Source: JAGQIB01 sp041393395
GTDB lineage: Bacteria > ARS69
Direction of reading: 5' to 3'
Length of the DNA stretch: 64,000 nt
NCBI GenBank assembly: GCA_041393395.1
Contig: JAWKKG010000004.1
Coordinates: 620,001-684,000 of the forward strand
Shown: piece after piece, positions 42,480-49,908 of the stretch
How positions within the stretch are numbered: position 1 is the first letter of the stretch
Layout of the letters: each line of letters begins with the position of its first letter
Made by a program: the position numbers and the translations under genes
Notes under the pieces: model-generated
Told to the model about the DNA's origin: nothing
Seen by the model: only the letters and a program-made list of their open reading frames with translations
Database searches by the model: none

Positions 42480-42503
42480 TCCTCGAACCCCGGGGGCCGT
42501 CCC

Positions 42504-43481
42504 TTGTCGCAGCCGCTCGCCCTCGCCGTCTCTCTCCTCCTTCTGCTGATGCCCGCGGTCGGGCACGCGCTCGAGGTCGTCGGCCCCCGGGAAGTCCTGG
42601 ATCACTGGTGCGTCGAGCGCGACGGCGGGCTGTGGCTCACCGTGGACGGGCGCTCGTTCGAGCTCGTGACCGATCCGCACGCACCGTTCCTCTCTCCTCT
42701 GGGCGACGGGGAGTTCCACCCGATGGACCGGCTCGAGGTCGAGCGGGCCCTCGCCACCGTCTCCGTGCCGAACGATCGCGTGCGGGTGTTCATTCTGCCG
42801 TACCCGCAGCGCCAGACGCTGCGTTCGAACTGCCTCGGCACCGACGTCTACCTCGCGCCGGGCCTGCGCGACGTTCCCGCGCAGCACGTGTGGACGACGG
42901 TGGTGCACGAGATCGGTCACGTGTGGCAGCACGCGCGCTTCCCCGAAGGAAGCCGGGCCTGGGAGGAGTACTTCGCGATCCGCGGCCTCGACCCCACCCG
43001 CTTCCACGCCACCGCGGCCCACGCCGATCGGCCGCGCGAGATCTTCGCCGAGGATTTTCGCCTGCTCGTCGGACAGGGTCTCGCCGTGGCGAATGACAAC
43101 CCGGAGAACGCGGACATCCCGCGTCCCGAGGACGTGCCGGGCCTGCGCGACTGGTTCGAGGAAAACGTCGCGCCGGTCGGCCCCGCCAACGAGACGGCGT
43201 TGCTCACCCCTCAGGTCTCTCCGAATCCGTTCCGACCCGCGGCGGCGCCGGCCGTCGAGATCCGGTTCGCCGGCGTCCCGGCCGCGGGGCCGGTCGCGAT
43301 CGTGGACCTCACCGGCCGACGCGTCCGGTCGTTGCCGGCGACCGGGGAGGGGCAGACCGCGGTCGCCCGCTGGGACGGACGGGACGAAGCGGGACGTGTC
43401 GTGGCGCCCGGCGTCTACTTCGCCCGGGCGGCCCTCGCGGGTCCCGCGGGGCGCTCCGCGCGCATCGTGATCCTCCACTAG
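42504..43481 (+). CDS. Secreted HExxH protein with C-terminal FlgD-like sorting domain
   Basis: 325 residues from the TTG at 42504, chosen because it gives a clean signal peptide (SQPLALAVSLLLLLMPAVGHA). A zinc-peptidase motif HEIGH with a following W-Q-H lies in TVVHEIGHVWQHARF; a third ligand candidate is the E in EIFAEDF. The C-terminus (about 240-325) is a PNPFRP... Ig module with ARWDGRDEAGRVVAPGVYF, the FlgD-like sorting type. Expression is predicted to follow c-di-GMP through the upstream riboswitch. Substrate is unknown; a non-catalytic, adhesin-like role is possible. Confidence 0.75.
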   Translation: MSQPLALAVSLLLLLMPAVGHALEVVGPREVLDHWCVERDGGLWLTVDGRSFELVTDPHAPFLSPLGDGEFHPMDRLEVERALATVSVPNDRVRVFILPYPQRQTLRSNCLGTDVYLAPGLRDVPAQHVWTTVVHEIGHVWQHARFPEGSRAWEEYFAIRGLDPTRFHATAAHADRPREIFAEDFRLLVGQGLAVANDNPENADIPRPEDVPGLRDWFEENVAPVGPANETALLTPQVSPNPFRPAAAPAVEIRFAGVPAAGPVAIVDLTGRRVRSLPATGEGQTAVARWDGRDEAGRVVAPGVYFARAALAGPAGRSARIVILH

Positions 43482-43628
43482 CGCCGCCCCCGATTCGAGC
43501 GGCGCTCGATCGGGCATCCTGCAACGCACGGATTGCGAGATCCGTCGTTTGCGCGCGCTTCTCGACGTCCTGACGCGATCTCCTGAGCGTTTCCGGCCAC
43601 GGTTCGACATCCTTGGCGGGGGAGCGTC

Positions 43629-43643
43629 TGGCATGCCTCCTGC
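43629..43643 (+). promoter_or_regulatory. Possible sigma-54 promoter of the lipoprotein gene
   Basis: TGGCATG-CCTC-CTGC keeps GG and GC at the correct spacing but has CTGC instead of TTGC. A partial enhancer-like TGAGCGTTTCCGGCCA is at 43584, too close for a normal enhancer. The remaining part of the 227-bp gap holds two small hairpins (43494-43508 and 43529-43546). Confidence 0.35.
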
Positions 43644-43708
43644 GTGGTAACGGCCCGGCACCTGCGGCCGTCATTCGTCGGCCGCGGGAGACAACGGAGG
43701 ATTGCCCA

Positions 43709-44128
43709 ATGACCCCCAGGAATTTGATCGCCCCGCTGCTCCTCGTCGCTTTCGCCGCCGGGTGCGGCTCCGACTCGGGCACGACCCTGCAGGCCGACAC
43801 CACTCCGCCCGCGGCACCGGCCGACGTCGAGCTTCGCGCTCTCGGCAGCCACCATCCCGATCTCCAGATCGACTGGGCGGACAATGCCGAGTCCGATCTC
43901 GCCGGCTACGTGGTGGAGCGCAGCCTCGACGAGGGCGAGACGTGGACGACGATCACCGCGGTGCTCACGGAGTCGACGTACACGGACACGTACCAGTCGC
44001 GCGCGCAGTATCGCGTGACCGCGGTCGACACATCGGAGAACTCCAGCGCGTACTCGACCCGCGTCGCGTACCTCGCAACGACCGGTACTCCGAAGTTCGC
44101 GGCGGACCGCGAGGGCATCCGGTTCTAG
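43709..44128 (+). CDS. Lipoprotein with one fibronectin type III domain
   Basis: 139 residues, ATG 8 nt after ACGGAGG. Lipoprotein signal: basic N-terminus, hydrophobic run LIAPLLLVAFAAGC with the lipobox Cys at about 19. One Fn3-like beta domain (about 35-125: PAAPADVELRALGSHHPDLQIDWADN; YVVERSLDEGETWTTITAV; YRVTAVDTSENSS). Likely outer-membrane anchored and surface or periplasmic. No enzyme motif. A strong terminator follows. Confidence 0.75.
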   Translation: MTPRNLIAPLLLVAFAAGCGSDSGTTLQADTTPPAAPADVELRALGSHHPDLQIDWADNAESDLAGYVVERSLDEGETWTTITAVLTESTYTDTYQSRAQYRVTAVDTSENSSAYSTRVAYLATTGTPKFAADREGIRF

Positions 44129-44153
44129 TTTCCGGCGGCCGGATCGGATCCAC

Positions 44154-44189
44154 GGGCCCGCTCCCTCGAGGGGGCGGGCCCTTCTTCTT
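44154..44189 (+). terminator. Rho-independent terminator
   Basis: GGGCCCGCTCCC, loop TCGA, GGGGGCGGGCCC (one G-U pair), followed directly by TTCTTCTT. It ends the lipoprotein transcript and isolates the next peptidase gene. Confidence 0.9.
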
Positions 44190-44341
44190 GCCGCACAGCG
44201 TTCCGGCCCCCCCCCGGGGCCGCCCGTTCTCGCCGGAAAGACGGGGCGGGGGGCGCCGCTTGACCGAGTCCCGTGGGCCCTCTAAGCTCGGTCATCGTCG
44301 CAAGTTGTCGAGCCCCGCCTCCCTGCGAGAAACCGAGGATG

Positions 44342-46666
44342 ATGACCTTCTCCCCGCGTGCCCGGATCCTCGCGATCCGGTTCGTCACGCTGGCCTTCTC
44401 GGTCGCCGTCAGCGTCGCCACGCTCACGACGCGGGAGGCCGCCGCCGCTCCGCTGAACCCGCCCTACGACGTCTACGAGACCGGCCCGCTCGCAGATACC
44501 GCCCTCGACGCGTTCTCGAGCGCCCCGGGACCGTGGGTCTCGATCCATCAGGAACGGGTGGACGGAAGAACCTGGCTCCTGCTCGCGCTTCCCGACGGCG
44601 AGGTGGCGACGCCGGTGCCGGGTGCGGATCGTCCGCGATACCTCGGACGCGTACGCGAGGGAGAACGCGTGCTGCTGTCCGCTCCGCCGGAAAAGGGAGA
44701 GGCTCGCCTGCGAACGGGGCGCCCGATCTCCATCACTCCGGCCGGCGCGACGGTGCACGTCACGTCGGACCGACCGAGCGACCTCGCGCGCGAGACCCCC
44801 CATCAGTTCCACGTGCTGGAGCGCGGCAGCGCGCCGCCTCCACCGCGTCGCGACGGACCGCCTCCCGCGATGGCCGAAGCGATCGAGCGGGCGCGCGAAG
44901 TTCGCCCGGACGTGGGCGGACGCAGCGTCGCCGACGTACTCGCGCTGATCGACGCCGTTCGCGCGGATTCCCTCGAGAGCTACATCCGCGCACTGTCCGA
45001 GGAGGCGAGCGGTCAGCCTTCGACCCGCTGGTGGGAAGATGCGCGGACTCGCGGCGTCGTGTCCGACTACGTGGTCGGGAAGTTCCAGGAGGCCCTGGCG
45101 GTCGCGCCCGGATCGAGCGTCTTCCAGCACGGATTCGACGTCGAGAGCGACGTGAATCCGGGAACGACGACCCGTGTGTACAACATCGTGGGACGGCTCC
45201 CGGCCGCGGTGGAGTCCCGGGGGGCGATCATGGTGACCGCGCACCTCGACGCGATCGGCGTCCGCAGCGATCCCGCCCTCCTCTGCGCGCTCGGCTACAA
45301 GGACGACGACGCGGCCTGTGATTGCGGAAACGCTGCAAACGACGACGACTGCCTCTGGTCGGGCGCGAGCGATCCGGCACCGGGAGCGGACGACAACTCC
45401 ACCGGGATCGCGGCGCTGCTGGAGTCGATCCGCATCCTCGCGCCACTGGAGTTCGACTTCGACATCTACTGGGTCGCGTTCCAGGCCGAGGAGCTCGGTC
45501 TGCTCGGGTCGGCCGCATTCGCGGACTCGGTGGTGACCGGCGACCAGGAGATCTGGGCGGTCCTCAACATGGACATGCTCGGCTACAACGCGGAACGCAA
45601 TCAGCTCGACCTGGTGACGGACGAGGGATCGCAGTGGTTCGCGGACTGGATCAAGGACTCCGGCAGCCTGTTCACGCCCGCGCTCCCGGTGAACAAGTAC
45701 GTGGAACTGTTCGGGCGCAGCGACCACGCGAGCTTCTGGGCGAGCGGAATCGACGCGATCCTGCTCATCGAGGACAAGACGGTGCGCTACCCCGGCTACC
45801 ACCGGGTCACGGACGTGTGGGACACGATCTTCCCCGCATCCGGACGGCCGGAGCCGGAGCGTCAGCTGCAGTACGCGGTGCAACTCGCGGTGGCCACCCT
45901 CGGCCGCTTCGCGGTTCACTACGACGCGCCGGACCTCGCAATGCCGGAGGGAGAGGTCACGGCCACGCCGTTCAGCCCGACCGAGGGATTCGTCCGGGGA
46001 CGCTCGGTGACGCTTCGCGCCCGGGTGCGGAACCTCGGTCAGTCGTCCCTCACGTACCAGGGCACGACGACGGATTCGCTCACCGCGCGCGTACGCTTCT
46101 TCGACGGTGCGCCGGACGCCGGGGGAACGTTCCTCGGCGAGGTCACCCGCAAGGACCTGTTCCTGGCGGGCGGCCAGAACGACTTCGAGTGGATCTGGAA
46201 CACGTCGGAGGCCACGCTCGGCTATCACACGCTGTGGGCCGAGGTGGAGGGTCTCGATCCCGGATACGACGTCACGCAGATCTCGGCGGACAACGATCGC
46301 TCGGCCACGACGATCTTCCTGAAGGCGGCCTCGACCGAAGGTCCCCGAATCCTCGAGCACTACGTCTATCCGAATCCGGCTCCCGCCGGCACCGCGCTCA
46401 CGTTCTATTACGAGCTCACGCGCAACGCGACGGTCGAGATGCAGCTCTACGATCTGGAGGGCACGCTGGTCGCACGGCTGTTCGCCGGAGGCTCCTTCGT
46501 CGGCGAGGGCAACCGCGCCGGTCCGAATCGCGCCGGATCGCGCGCATTCCAGCCGGACCTCGATACGATCGAGCTGGAGAGCGGCGTGTACCTCTACTCC
46601 CTGCAGGTGGGAGACGGCAACAGCATCTCGGACAGCGTGCGGGGCAAGTTCGCGATCGTCCGCTGA
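44342..46666 (+). CDS. Secreted M28-family aminopeptidase with C-terminal sorting domain
   Basis: 774 residues; two adjacent ATGs, the second chosen for spacing from CGAGG. Signal peptide (about 1-38, ends EAAAA). M28 zinc ligands are visible in order: H in TAHLDAIG, D in GADDNSTG, catalytic EE in FQAEELGLLGS, D in NMDMLGY and H in GRSDHASFW. After the peptidase come Ig-like or CARDB-like beta domains (about 545-670, VRNLGQSSLTYQG) and a terminal PNPAPAGTALTFYYEL module ending in VYLYSLQVGDG, a FlgD/type-IX-like tag. Probably cell-surface or extracellular peptide hydrolysis. Confidence 0.88.
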   Translation: MTFSPRARILAIRFVTLAFSVAVSVATLTTREAAAAPLNPPYDVYETGPLADTALDAFSSAPGPWVSIHQERVDGRTWLLLALPDGEVATPVPGADRPRYLGRVREGERVLLSAPPEKGEARLRTGRPISITPAGATVHVTSDRPSDLARETPHQFHVLERGSAPPPPRRDGPPPAMAEAIERAREVRPDVGGRSVADVLALIDAVRADSLESYIRALSEEASGQPSTRWWEDARTRGVVSDYVVGKFQEALAVAPGSSVFQHGFDVESDVNPGTTTRVYNIVGRLPAAVESRGAIMVTAHLDAIGVRSDPALLCALGYKDDDAACDCGNAANDDDCLWSGASDPAPGADDNSTGIAALLESIRILAPLEFDFDIYWVAFQAEELGLLGSAAFADSVVTGDQEIWAVLNMDMLGYNAERNQLDLVTDEGSQWFADWIKDSGSLFTPALPVNKYVELFGRSDHASFWASGIDAILLIEDKTVRYPGYHRVTDVWDTIFPASGRPEPERQLQYAVQLAVATLGRFAVHYDAPDLAMPEGEVTATPFSPTEGFVRGRSVTLRARVRNLGQSSLTYQGTTTDSLTARVRFFDGAPDAGGTFLGEVTRKDLFLAGGQNDFEWIWNTSEATLGYHTLWAEVEGLDPGYDVTQISADNDRSATTIFLKAASTEGPRILEHYVYPNPAPAGTALTFYYELTRNATVEMQLYDLEGTLVARLFAGGSFVGEGNRAGPNRAGSRAFQPDLDTIELESGVYLYSLQVGDGNSISDSVRGKFAIVR

Positions 46667-46700
46667 GGGGGAGCCCGAGCGGCGGACGTTCGCGTCGCGG

Positions 46701-46799
46701 TCAGGTGCGGGGCATCCACCAGTGCGCGCCCCACGCGATCCACAACGCGGCGGCGAAGAGGATGCCGACCGCGGGGCGTCGCCAGTCTCGACCGGTCAC
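46701..46799 (-). CDS. Micro-ORF 2: 32-residue tryptophan-rich membrane peptide
   Basis: GTG start with GGGAGG 6 nt upstream. Basic N-terminus (TGRDWRRP), one hydrophobic helix (AVGILFAAALWIAWG), then HWWMPRT. It contains five tryptophans in 32 residues. Same strand and downstream of micro-ORF 1, 97 nt away across a strong hairpin. Below the size limit of most gene finders. No known family. Evidence for coding is the ribosome site, the membrane-like composition and the operon context; function is unknown. Confidence 0.5.
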   Translation of the reverse strand: MTGRDWRRPAVGILFAAALWIAWGAHWWMPRT

Positions 46800-46831
46800 G
46801 ACGAACCTCCCGGAGTGGGGGATCAGTTTCC

Positions 46832-46865
46832 GGGCCCCGTGTCGTCGAACGACGCCACGGGGCCC
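46832..46865 (-). other. Very strong hairpin between the two micro-ORFs
   Basis: A 16-bp stem with one mismatch and a 2-base loop (GGGCCCCGTGKCGTCG arms). No U-run on either strand. It could attenuate, stabilise or mask the next ribosome site. It lies within a 25-codon ATGA-overlap frame that is therefore less likely to be coding. Confidence 0.7.
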
Positions 46866-46896
46866 CGGACGTTGCAGTCCTCGCTTCCCTCCGTGG

Positions 46897-46965
46897 TCAT
46901 CGCAACCACCAGAAGAAGTCGAGGAACGGCAGCACGACGATCGCTGCCTTCGTCAGGGCATTCAT
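46897..46965 (-). CDS. Micro-ORF 1: 22-residue membrane peptide under a sigma-54 promoter
   Basis: ATG with CAGGAG 5 nt upstream. The peptide begins MNALTKAAIVV and ends FLDFFWWLR: a short hydrophobic stretch with a positively charged residue at each end. It starts 26 nt after the start site predicted from the sigma-54 element at 47001-47017, an ideal leader length. It resembles other tiny single-helix bacterial membrane peptides in size only. Function unknown. Confidence 0.55.
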   Translation of the reverse strand: MNALTKAAIVVLPFLDFFWWLR

Positions 46966-47000
46966 GGCGTCTCCTGGAACAGGGGTCCGCGCGAAAGGGG

Positions 47001-47017
47001 TTGCAAGCGCGGGGCCA
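47001..47017 (-). promoter_or_regulatory. Sigma-54 promoter of the micro-operon
   Basis: Read on the minus strand: TGGCCCC-GCGC-TTGCA, the same -24 heptamer as the promoter at 11415, with exact GG-GC spacing. Paired enhancer sites lie 130-170 bp upstream, and a near-match to the IHF consensus (CATCAAGTGATTT, 47096-47108) lies between. A small hairpin CTTGCT-GTGA-AGCAAG is at 47065-47080. Confidence 0.75.
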
Positions 47018-47146
47018 TACCGGCGATTGCGGACCGATCAGACGTGATTTTCTCAGTCTGCCAACTTGCTTCACAGCAAGCGCTTGGAGAACTGTCATCA
47101 AGTGATTTCATTCACGAGCGGACGCAAGAGGCCCCCAACGCGGGAC

Positions 47147-47186
47147 TGGCCGGATTCTGGTCAACCAGCTGCTCGAAGTCTGGTCA
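47147..47186 (-). promoter_or_regulatory. Paired enhancer sites (UAS 3) for a sigma-54 activator
   Basis: On the minus strand: TGACCAGACTTCGAGCA (47186 to 47170) and TGACCAGAATCCGGCCA (47163 to 47147), 23 bp start to start. The second matches the fliP-operon site TGACCAGTTTCCGGCCA in 15 of 17 positions. As at the other two loci, the sites sit at the 3' end of the gene upstream on the same strand. Confidence 0.65.
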
Positions 47187-49691
47187 GGCCGGAGACGGCG
47201 CGGGCGGGGGCGTCGCCCGGAATCGCGCCACGAGGATGGTGACGTCGTCGTCCGGGGCGCCGCCCACGAACTGCTCCACGGCGGACACGATCCCGTCGAT
47301 GACGGCGCGGCTGTCGAGGTGCGCGAGGCGGGGCAGGAGCCGTTCGAGCCGGGGGAGCCCGAACTCTTCATCCTCGGCGTTCAGCACGTCGGTGACGCCG
47401 TCGCTGTAGAGGACGAGCAGGTCGCCATCCGAGAAGGTCGTCTCGCCGCCCTCGTACTCTGCCCCCGGCATCATGCCGAGCAGAAGGCCGCCTTCCTCGA
47501 GCCGCTGGACCGCGCCCCCGCGCCGCACGACGAGACCGGCCGGGTGGCCGGCGTTGACGTACCGGAACGAGCGACGCCGGACGTCGAGGTGACCGTAGAG
47601 CAGGGTGGCGAAATTGCCGGATTCGACCGCCTGGCAGAGGCGCCGGTTGACCTTCTGCACGATCGGGCCGGGCTCTGCGTCCGGGGAGGCCTCGGCGCGC
47701 AACGTCGCCTGGAGCCCGGACAGGATCAAGGCCGCGGGAACGCCCTTGCCGGAGACGTCCGCCACCGCGAGGCCGAGTCCGTCCACCCCGAGCTCCAGGA
47801 AGTCGTAGAAGTCCCCGCCGATCTCCCGACACGGTCGGGTGAGCGCGGCGATCTCGATCCCATCCGGCGCCGGGATGCAGGTGGGGAGGAGGCTCGACTG
47901 GATTCGCTTCGCGACGGCGAGCTCCTCCTCGAGTCGCCGACGCTCGAGCGCCTCCTCGTGCAGGCGGGAGCTCGCAAGCGCGGTGCCGCCCTGGTCGCCG
48001 AGCGTGGCGAGGAGCTCGAACTCGTCGGCGCGGTAGCGCTCTCCGGAGGCCTTCGGGCCGAGCAGGAGCAATCCTTCGAGACGCCGCTCCCGCGGGAGGA
48101 ACACGAGCAGCCGGGGGTCGATGGCCTCGAGAAGCGCGGCCTCCTCCGGCGGGAGCTGAGCGAATCGATCGGGCGTCCGCTCCGCCGAAGCGACCGGCAC
48201 CGGTCCCTCGTACTCGGACCACCAGCGCTGGAGTTCCCGCGACGGATGGAAGATCGGCAACGGAATCTCGGCGACACCGAGGCCGCGCGTTCCCGCGATC
48301 CGGAGCGCCTCGTCGCGCGAGGTGCGCAGGAACAGGACGGCGCGCTCCGTCTGCAGGAGTTCGGGAATCCGATTCACGAGCAGCTGCCCGAGCTGATCGC
48401 GCTCGATCATCGTGGCGAAGTGGTTCGAGAATCGCCGGACCGTCCGGCGGTAGTCGAAGCGGTCACGATACAGCAGGTGATCGAGCCAGCGATCGATCCG
48501 TTCGCGCGCCGGAATCGACAGGAGCGCGGCCGCGAAGATCACGGCGAACGAGACGATCGTGCGCTCGTTGCCGGAGCGTCCCACGAGCCCCGCGACAATC
48601 TCCGCCACGAGCCAGTACGCCACGACGACGGCGGCCGTGACCGCGGCGTACAGCACGCTCCGCTTGACGACGAGTTGCAGGTCGAGCAGGCCGTAGCGGA
48701 CGATCGCGTGTCCGAACGTCAGCGGCACCAGCACGAGGGTCGCGAACGCATAGTTCTCGAAGGGCAGCTCCAGGTCGGGCACGACGTTCAGGAGCGCGGC
48801 GAACGCGAGCGGCGGGAGGATGCCCGCCGCGGTTCCCGGAAGCACCCAGCGCAGGCTCTTCCGCAGCGGCGGCGACTCGGTGCTCCGCACTCCGCGCAGG
48901 AAGGACGCCACCCCCCACGCGATCATCGCGACGAACACCAGAGCCGACGTCGCTTCGAAGACCTCGGCCGCCGACGAGATGCGACCCGTCTGGAACAGAT
49001 CGAGGTCGAATCGAATCGCGAGCGGCATCGCCAGGATCGCCGGGACGTAGAGCAACCACGATCGGTACGCACCGGCGCGGAGGAATCGCGCGCGCTGCGG
49101 GAACAGCAGGAAGAAGTGCAGCACCACCGACGGAAGCGCCAGGGTGGAGAGATCCAGCAGGAGCTTCTTCGCGAACAGTCCCGCGAACGAGGTGGGCGGA
49201 GCGGCGGGGGCGACCTGATGCGCGAAGAGCAGACACATCGCGGCGAAGAGGTTCGCCACGGCGTCCGAGCGACTGAGGTACACGACGAGGCCGGTGAGCA
49301 GGAACGACAGCGCAACCACGCCGAACAGGATCTTGCGCACCCGTTCGGGCCCGGGCATCGGCTCCGCGCGCAGGGCGACCTCGCGTTCGGCGTCGTCGGT
49401 CGCGCGGATCCGCGCCCGGACGGTGTCGCCCGGTTTCGCGCTCACGAGCTCCGAGAGAGCCCAGGGCTGCCCCCCGAACAGGATCACGCGATCGGATTTC
49501 TCCACGCCGGCCCGGGCGGCGGGCGAACCCTCGGCGACCCGGCGCACGATGCCGTCGGCGCGAGCTCGGAGGCCCCACCAGGCGGTGTCCGGGAGCTGCA
49601 GGAGGGCCGCGATCACGGAGAAGGTCAGGCCGCAGGCCGCGGCGACCCCCAGCAGATAGGCCAATCCGGAACGTCGTCGGTAACCGCGCAT
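47184..49691 (-). CDS. Membrane SpoIIE-type serine phosphatase with N-terminal PDZ domain
   Basis: 835 residues: a membrane segment (about 10-30), a PDZ domain (about 45-110, GIVRRVAEGSPAARAGVEKSDRVILFGG), seven or eight membrane helices (about 118-385), a GAF-like domain (about 430-590), a coiled signalling helix (LEEELAVAKRIQSSLLP), and a PP2C/SpoIIE domain (about 620-825) with REIGGDFYDF, VADVSGKGVPAAL and SDGVTDVLN metal ligands. RsbU/SpoIIE phosphatases act on phosphorylated STAS antagonists; an STAS protein is at 63331. No RsbW-type kinase is present in the window. Confidence 0.88.
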   Translation of the reverse strand: MRGYRRRSGLAYLLGVAAACGLTFSVIAALLQLPDTAWWGLRARADGIVRRVAEGSPAARAGVEKSDRVILFGGQPWALSELVSAKPGDTVRARIRATDDAEREVALRAEPMPGPERVRKILFGVVALSFLLTGLVVYLSRSDAVANLFAAMCLLFAHQVAPAAPPTSFAGLFAKKLLLDLSTLALPSVVLHFFLLFPQRARFLRAGAYRSWLLYVPAILAMPLAIRFDLDLFQTGRISSAAEVFEATSALVFVAMIAWGVASFLRGVRSTESPPLRKSLRWVLPGTAAGILPPLAFAALLNVVPDLELPFENYAFATLVLVPLTFGHAIVRYGLLDLQLVVKRSVLYAAVTAAVVVAYWLVAEIVAGLVGRSGNERTIVSFAVIFAAALLSIPARERIDRWLDHLLYRDRFDYRRTVRRFSNHFATMIERDQLGQLLVNRIPELLQTERAVLFLRTSRDEALRIAGTRGLGVAEIPLPIFHPSRELQRWWSEYEGPVPVASAERTPDRFAQLPPEEAALLEAIDPRLLVFLPRERRLEGLLLLGPKASGERYRADEFELLATLGDQGGTALASSRLHEEALERRRLEEELAVAKRIQSSLLPTCIPAPDGIEIAALTRPCREIGGDFYDFLELGVDGLGLAVADVSGKGVPAALILSGLQATLRAEASPDAEPGPIVQKVNRRLCQAVESGNFATLLYGHLDVRRRSFRYVNAGHPAGLVVRRGGAVQRLEEGGLLLGMMPGAEYEGGETTFSDGDLLVLYSDGVTDVLNAEDEEFGLPRLERLLPRLAHLDSRAVIDGIVSAVEQFVGGAPDDDVTILVARFRATPPPAPSPA

Positions 49692-49864
49692 GGCCCACCG
49701 CTTGGCTGGGGGAAGCGCGCCGCTCGGGTCCCCAGGACCCGGCCCGTCGACCAGGGAAGCCGAATCGCCCGGGCGGTGTCAACCGCCGGAATCGGAGAAG
49801 CCGCGCGACCGGGCCTGCGCCGGCCGAATCCGGAACAGGCGGCCCGGACGACGTGACGCCGGAC

Positions 49865-49902
49865 GCGGTCGGGGGGCGGCGGCAGCCGCCCCCCCCCGAC
49901 CG
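49865..49902. terminator. Long G/C hairpin between two minus-strand genes
   Basis: GCGGTCGGGGGGCGGC, loop GGCA, then GCCGCC, a C-run and GACCGC. It starts 7 bases downstream of the repeat-protein gene start side and lies in the 217-bp gap between the two convergently spaced minus-strand genes. No clear U-run, so terminator function is tentative. Nothing else was recognised in the gap. Confidence 0.45.
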
Positions 49903-49908
49903 CCGGAT

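Noticed and set aside
46823..46900. 25-codon ATGA-overlap ORF following micro-ORF 1
   Set aside because: Mostly made of the 16-bp hairpin; no ribosome site; the overlap is probably fortuitous, though coupling cannot be excluded.
46823..47101. 92-codon minus-strand ORF across the micro-operon region
   Set aside because: Its start has no ribosome site, it would run through the sigma-54 promoter and the strong hairpin, and its sequence looks random. The shorter ORFs with good ribosome sites fit better.
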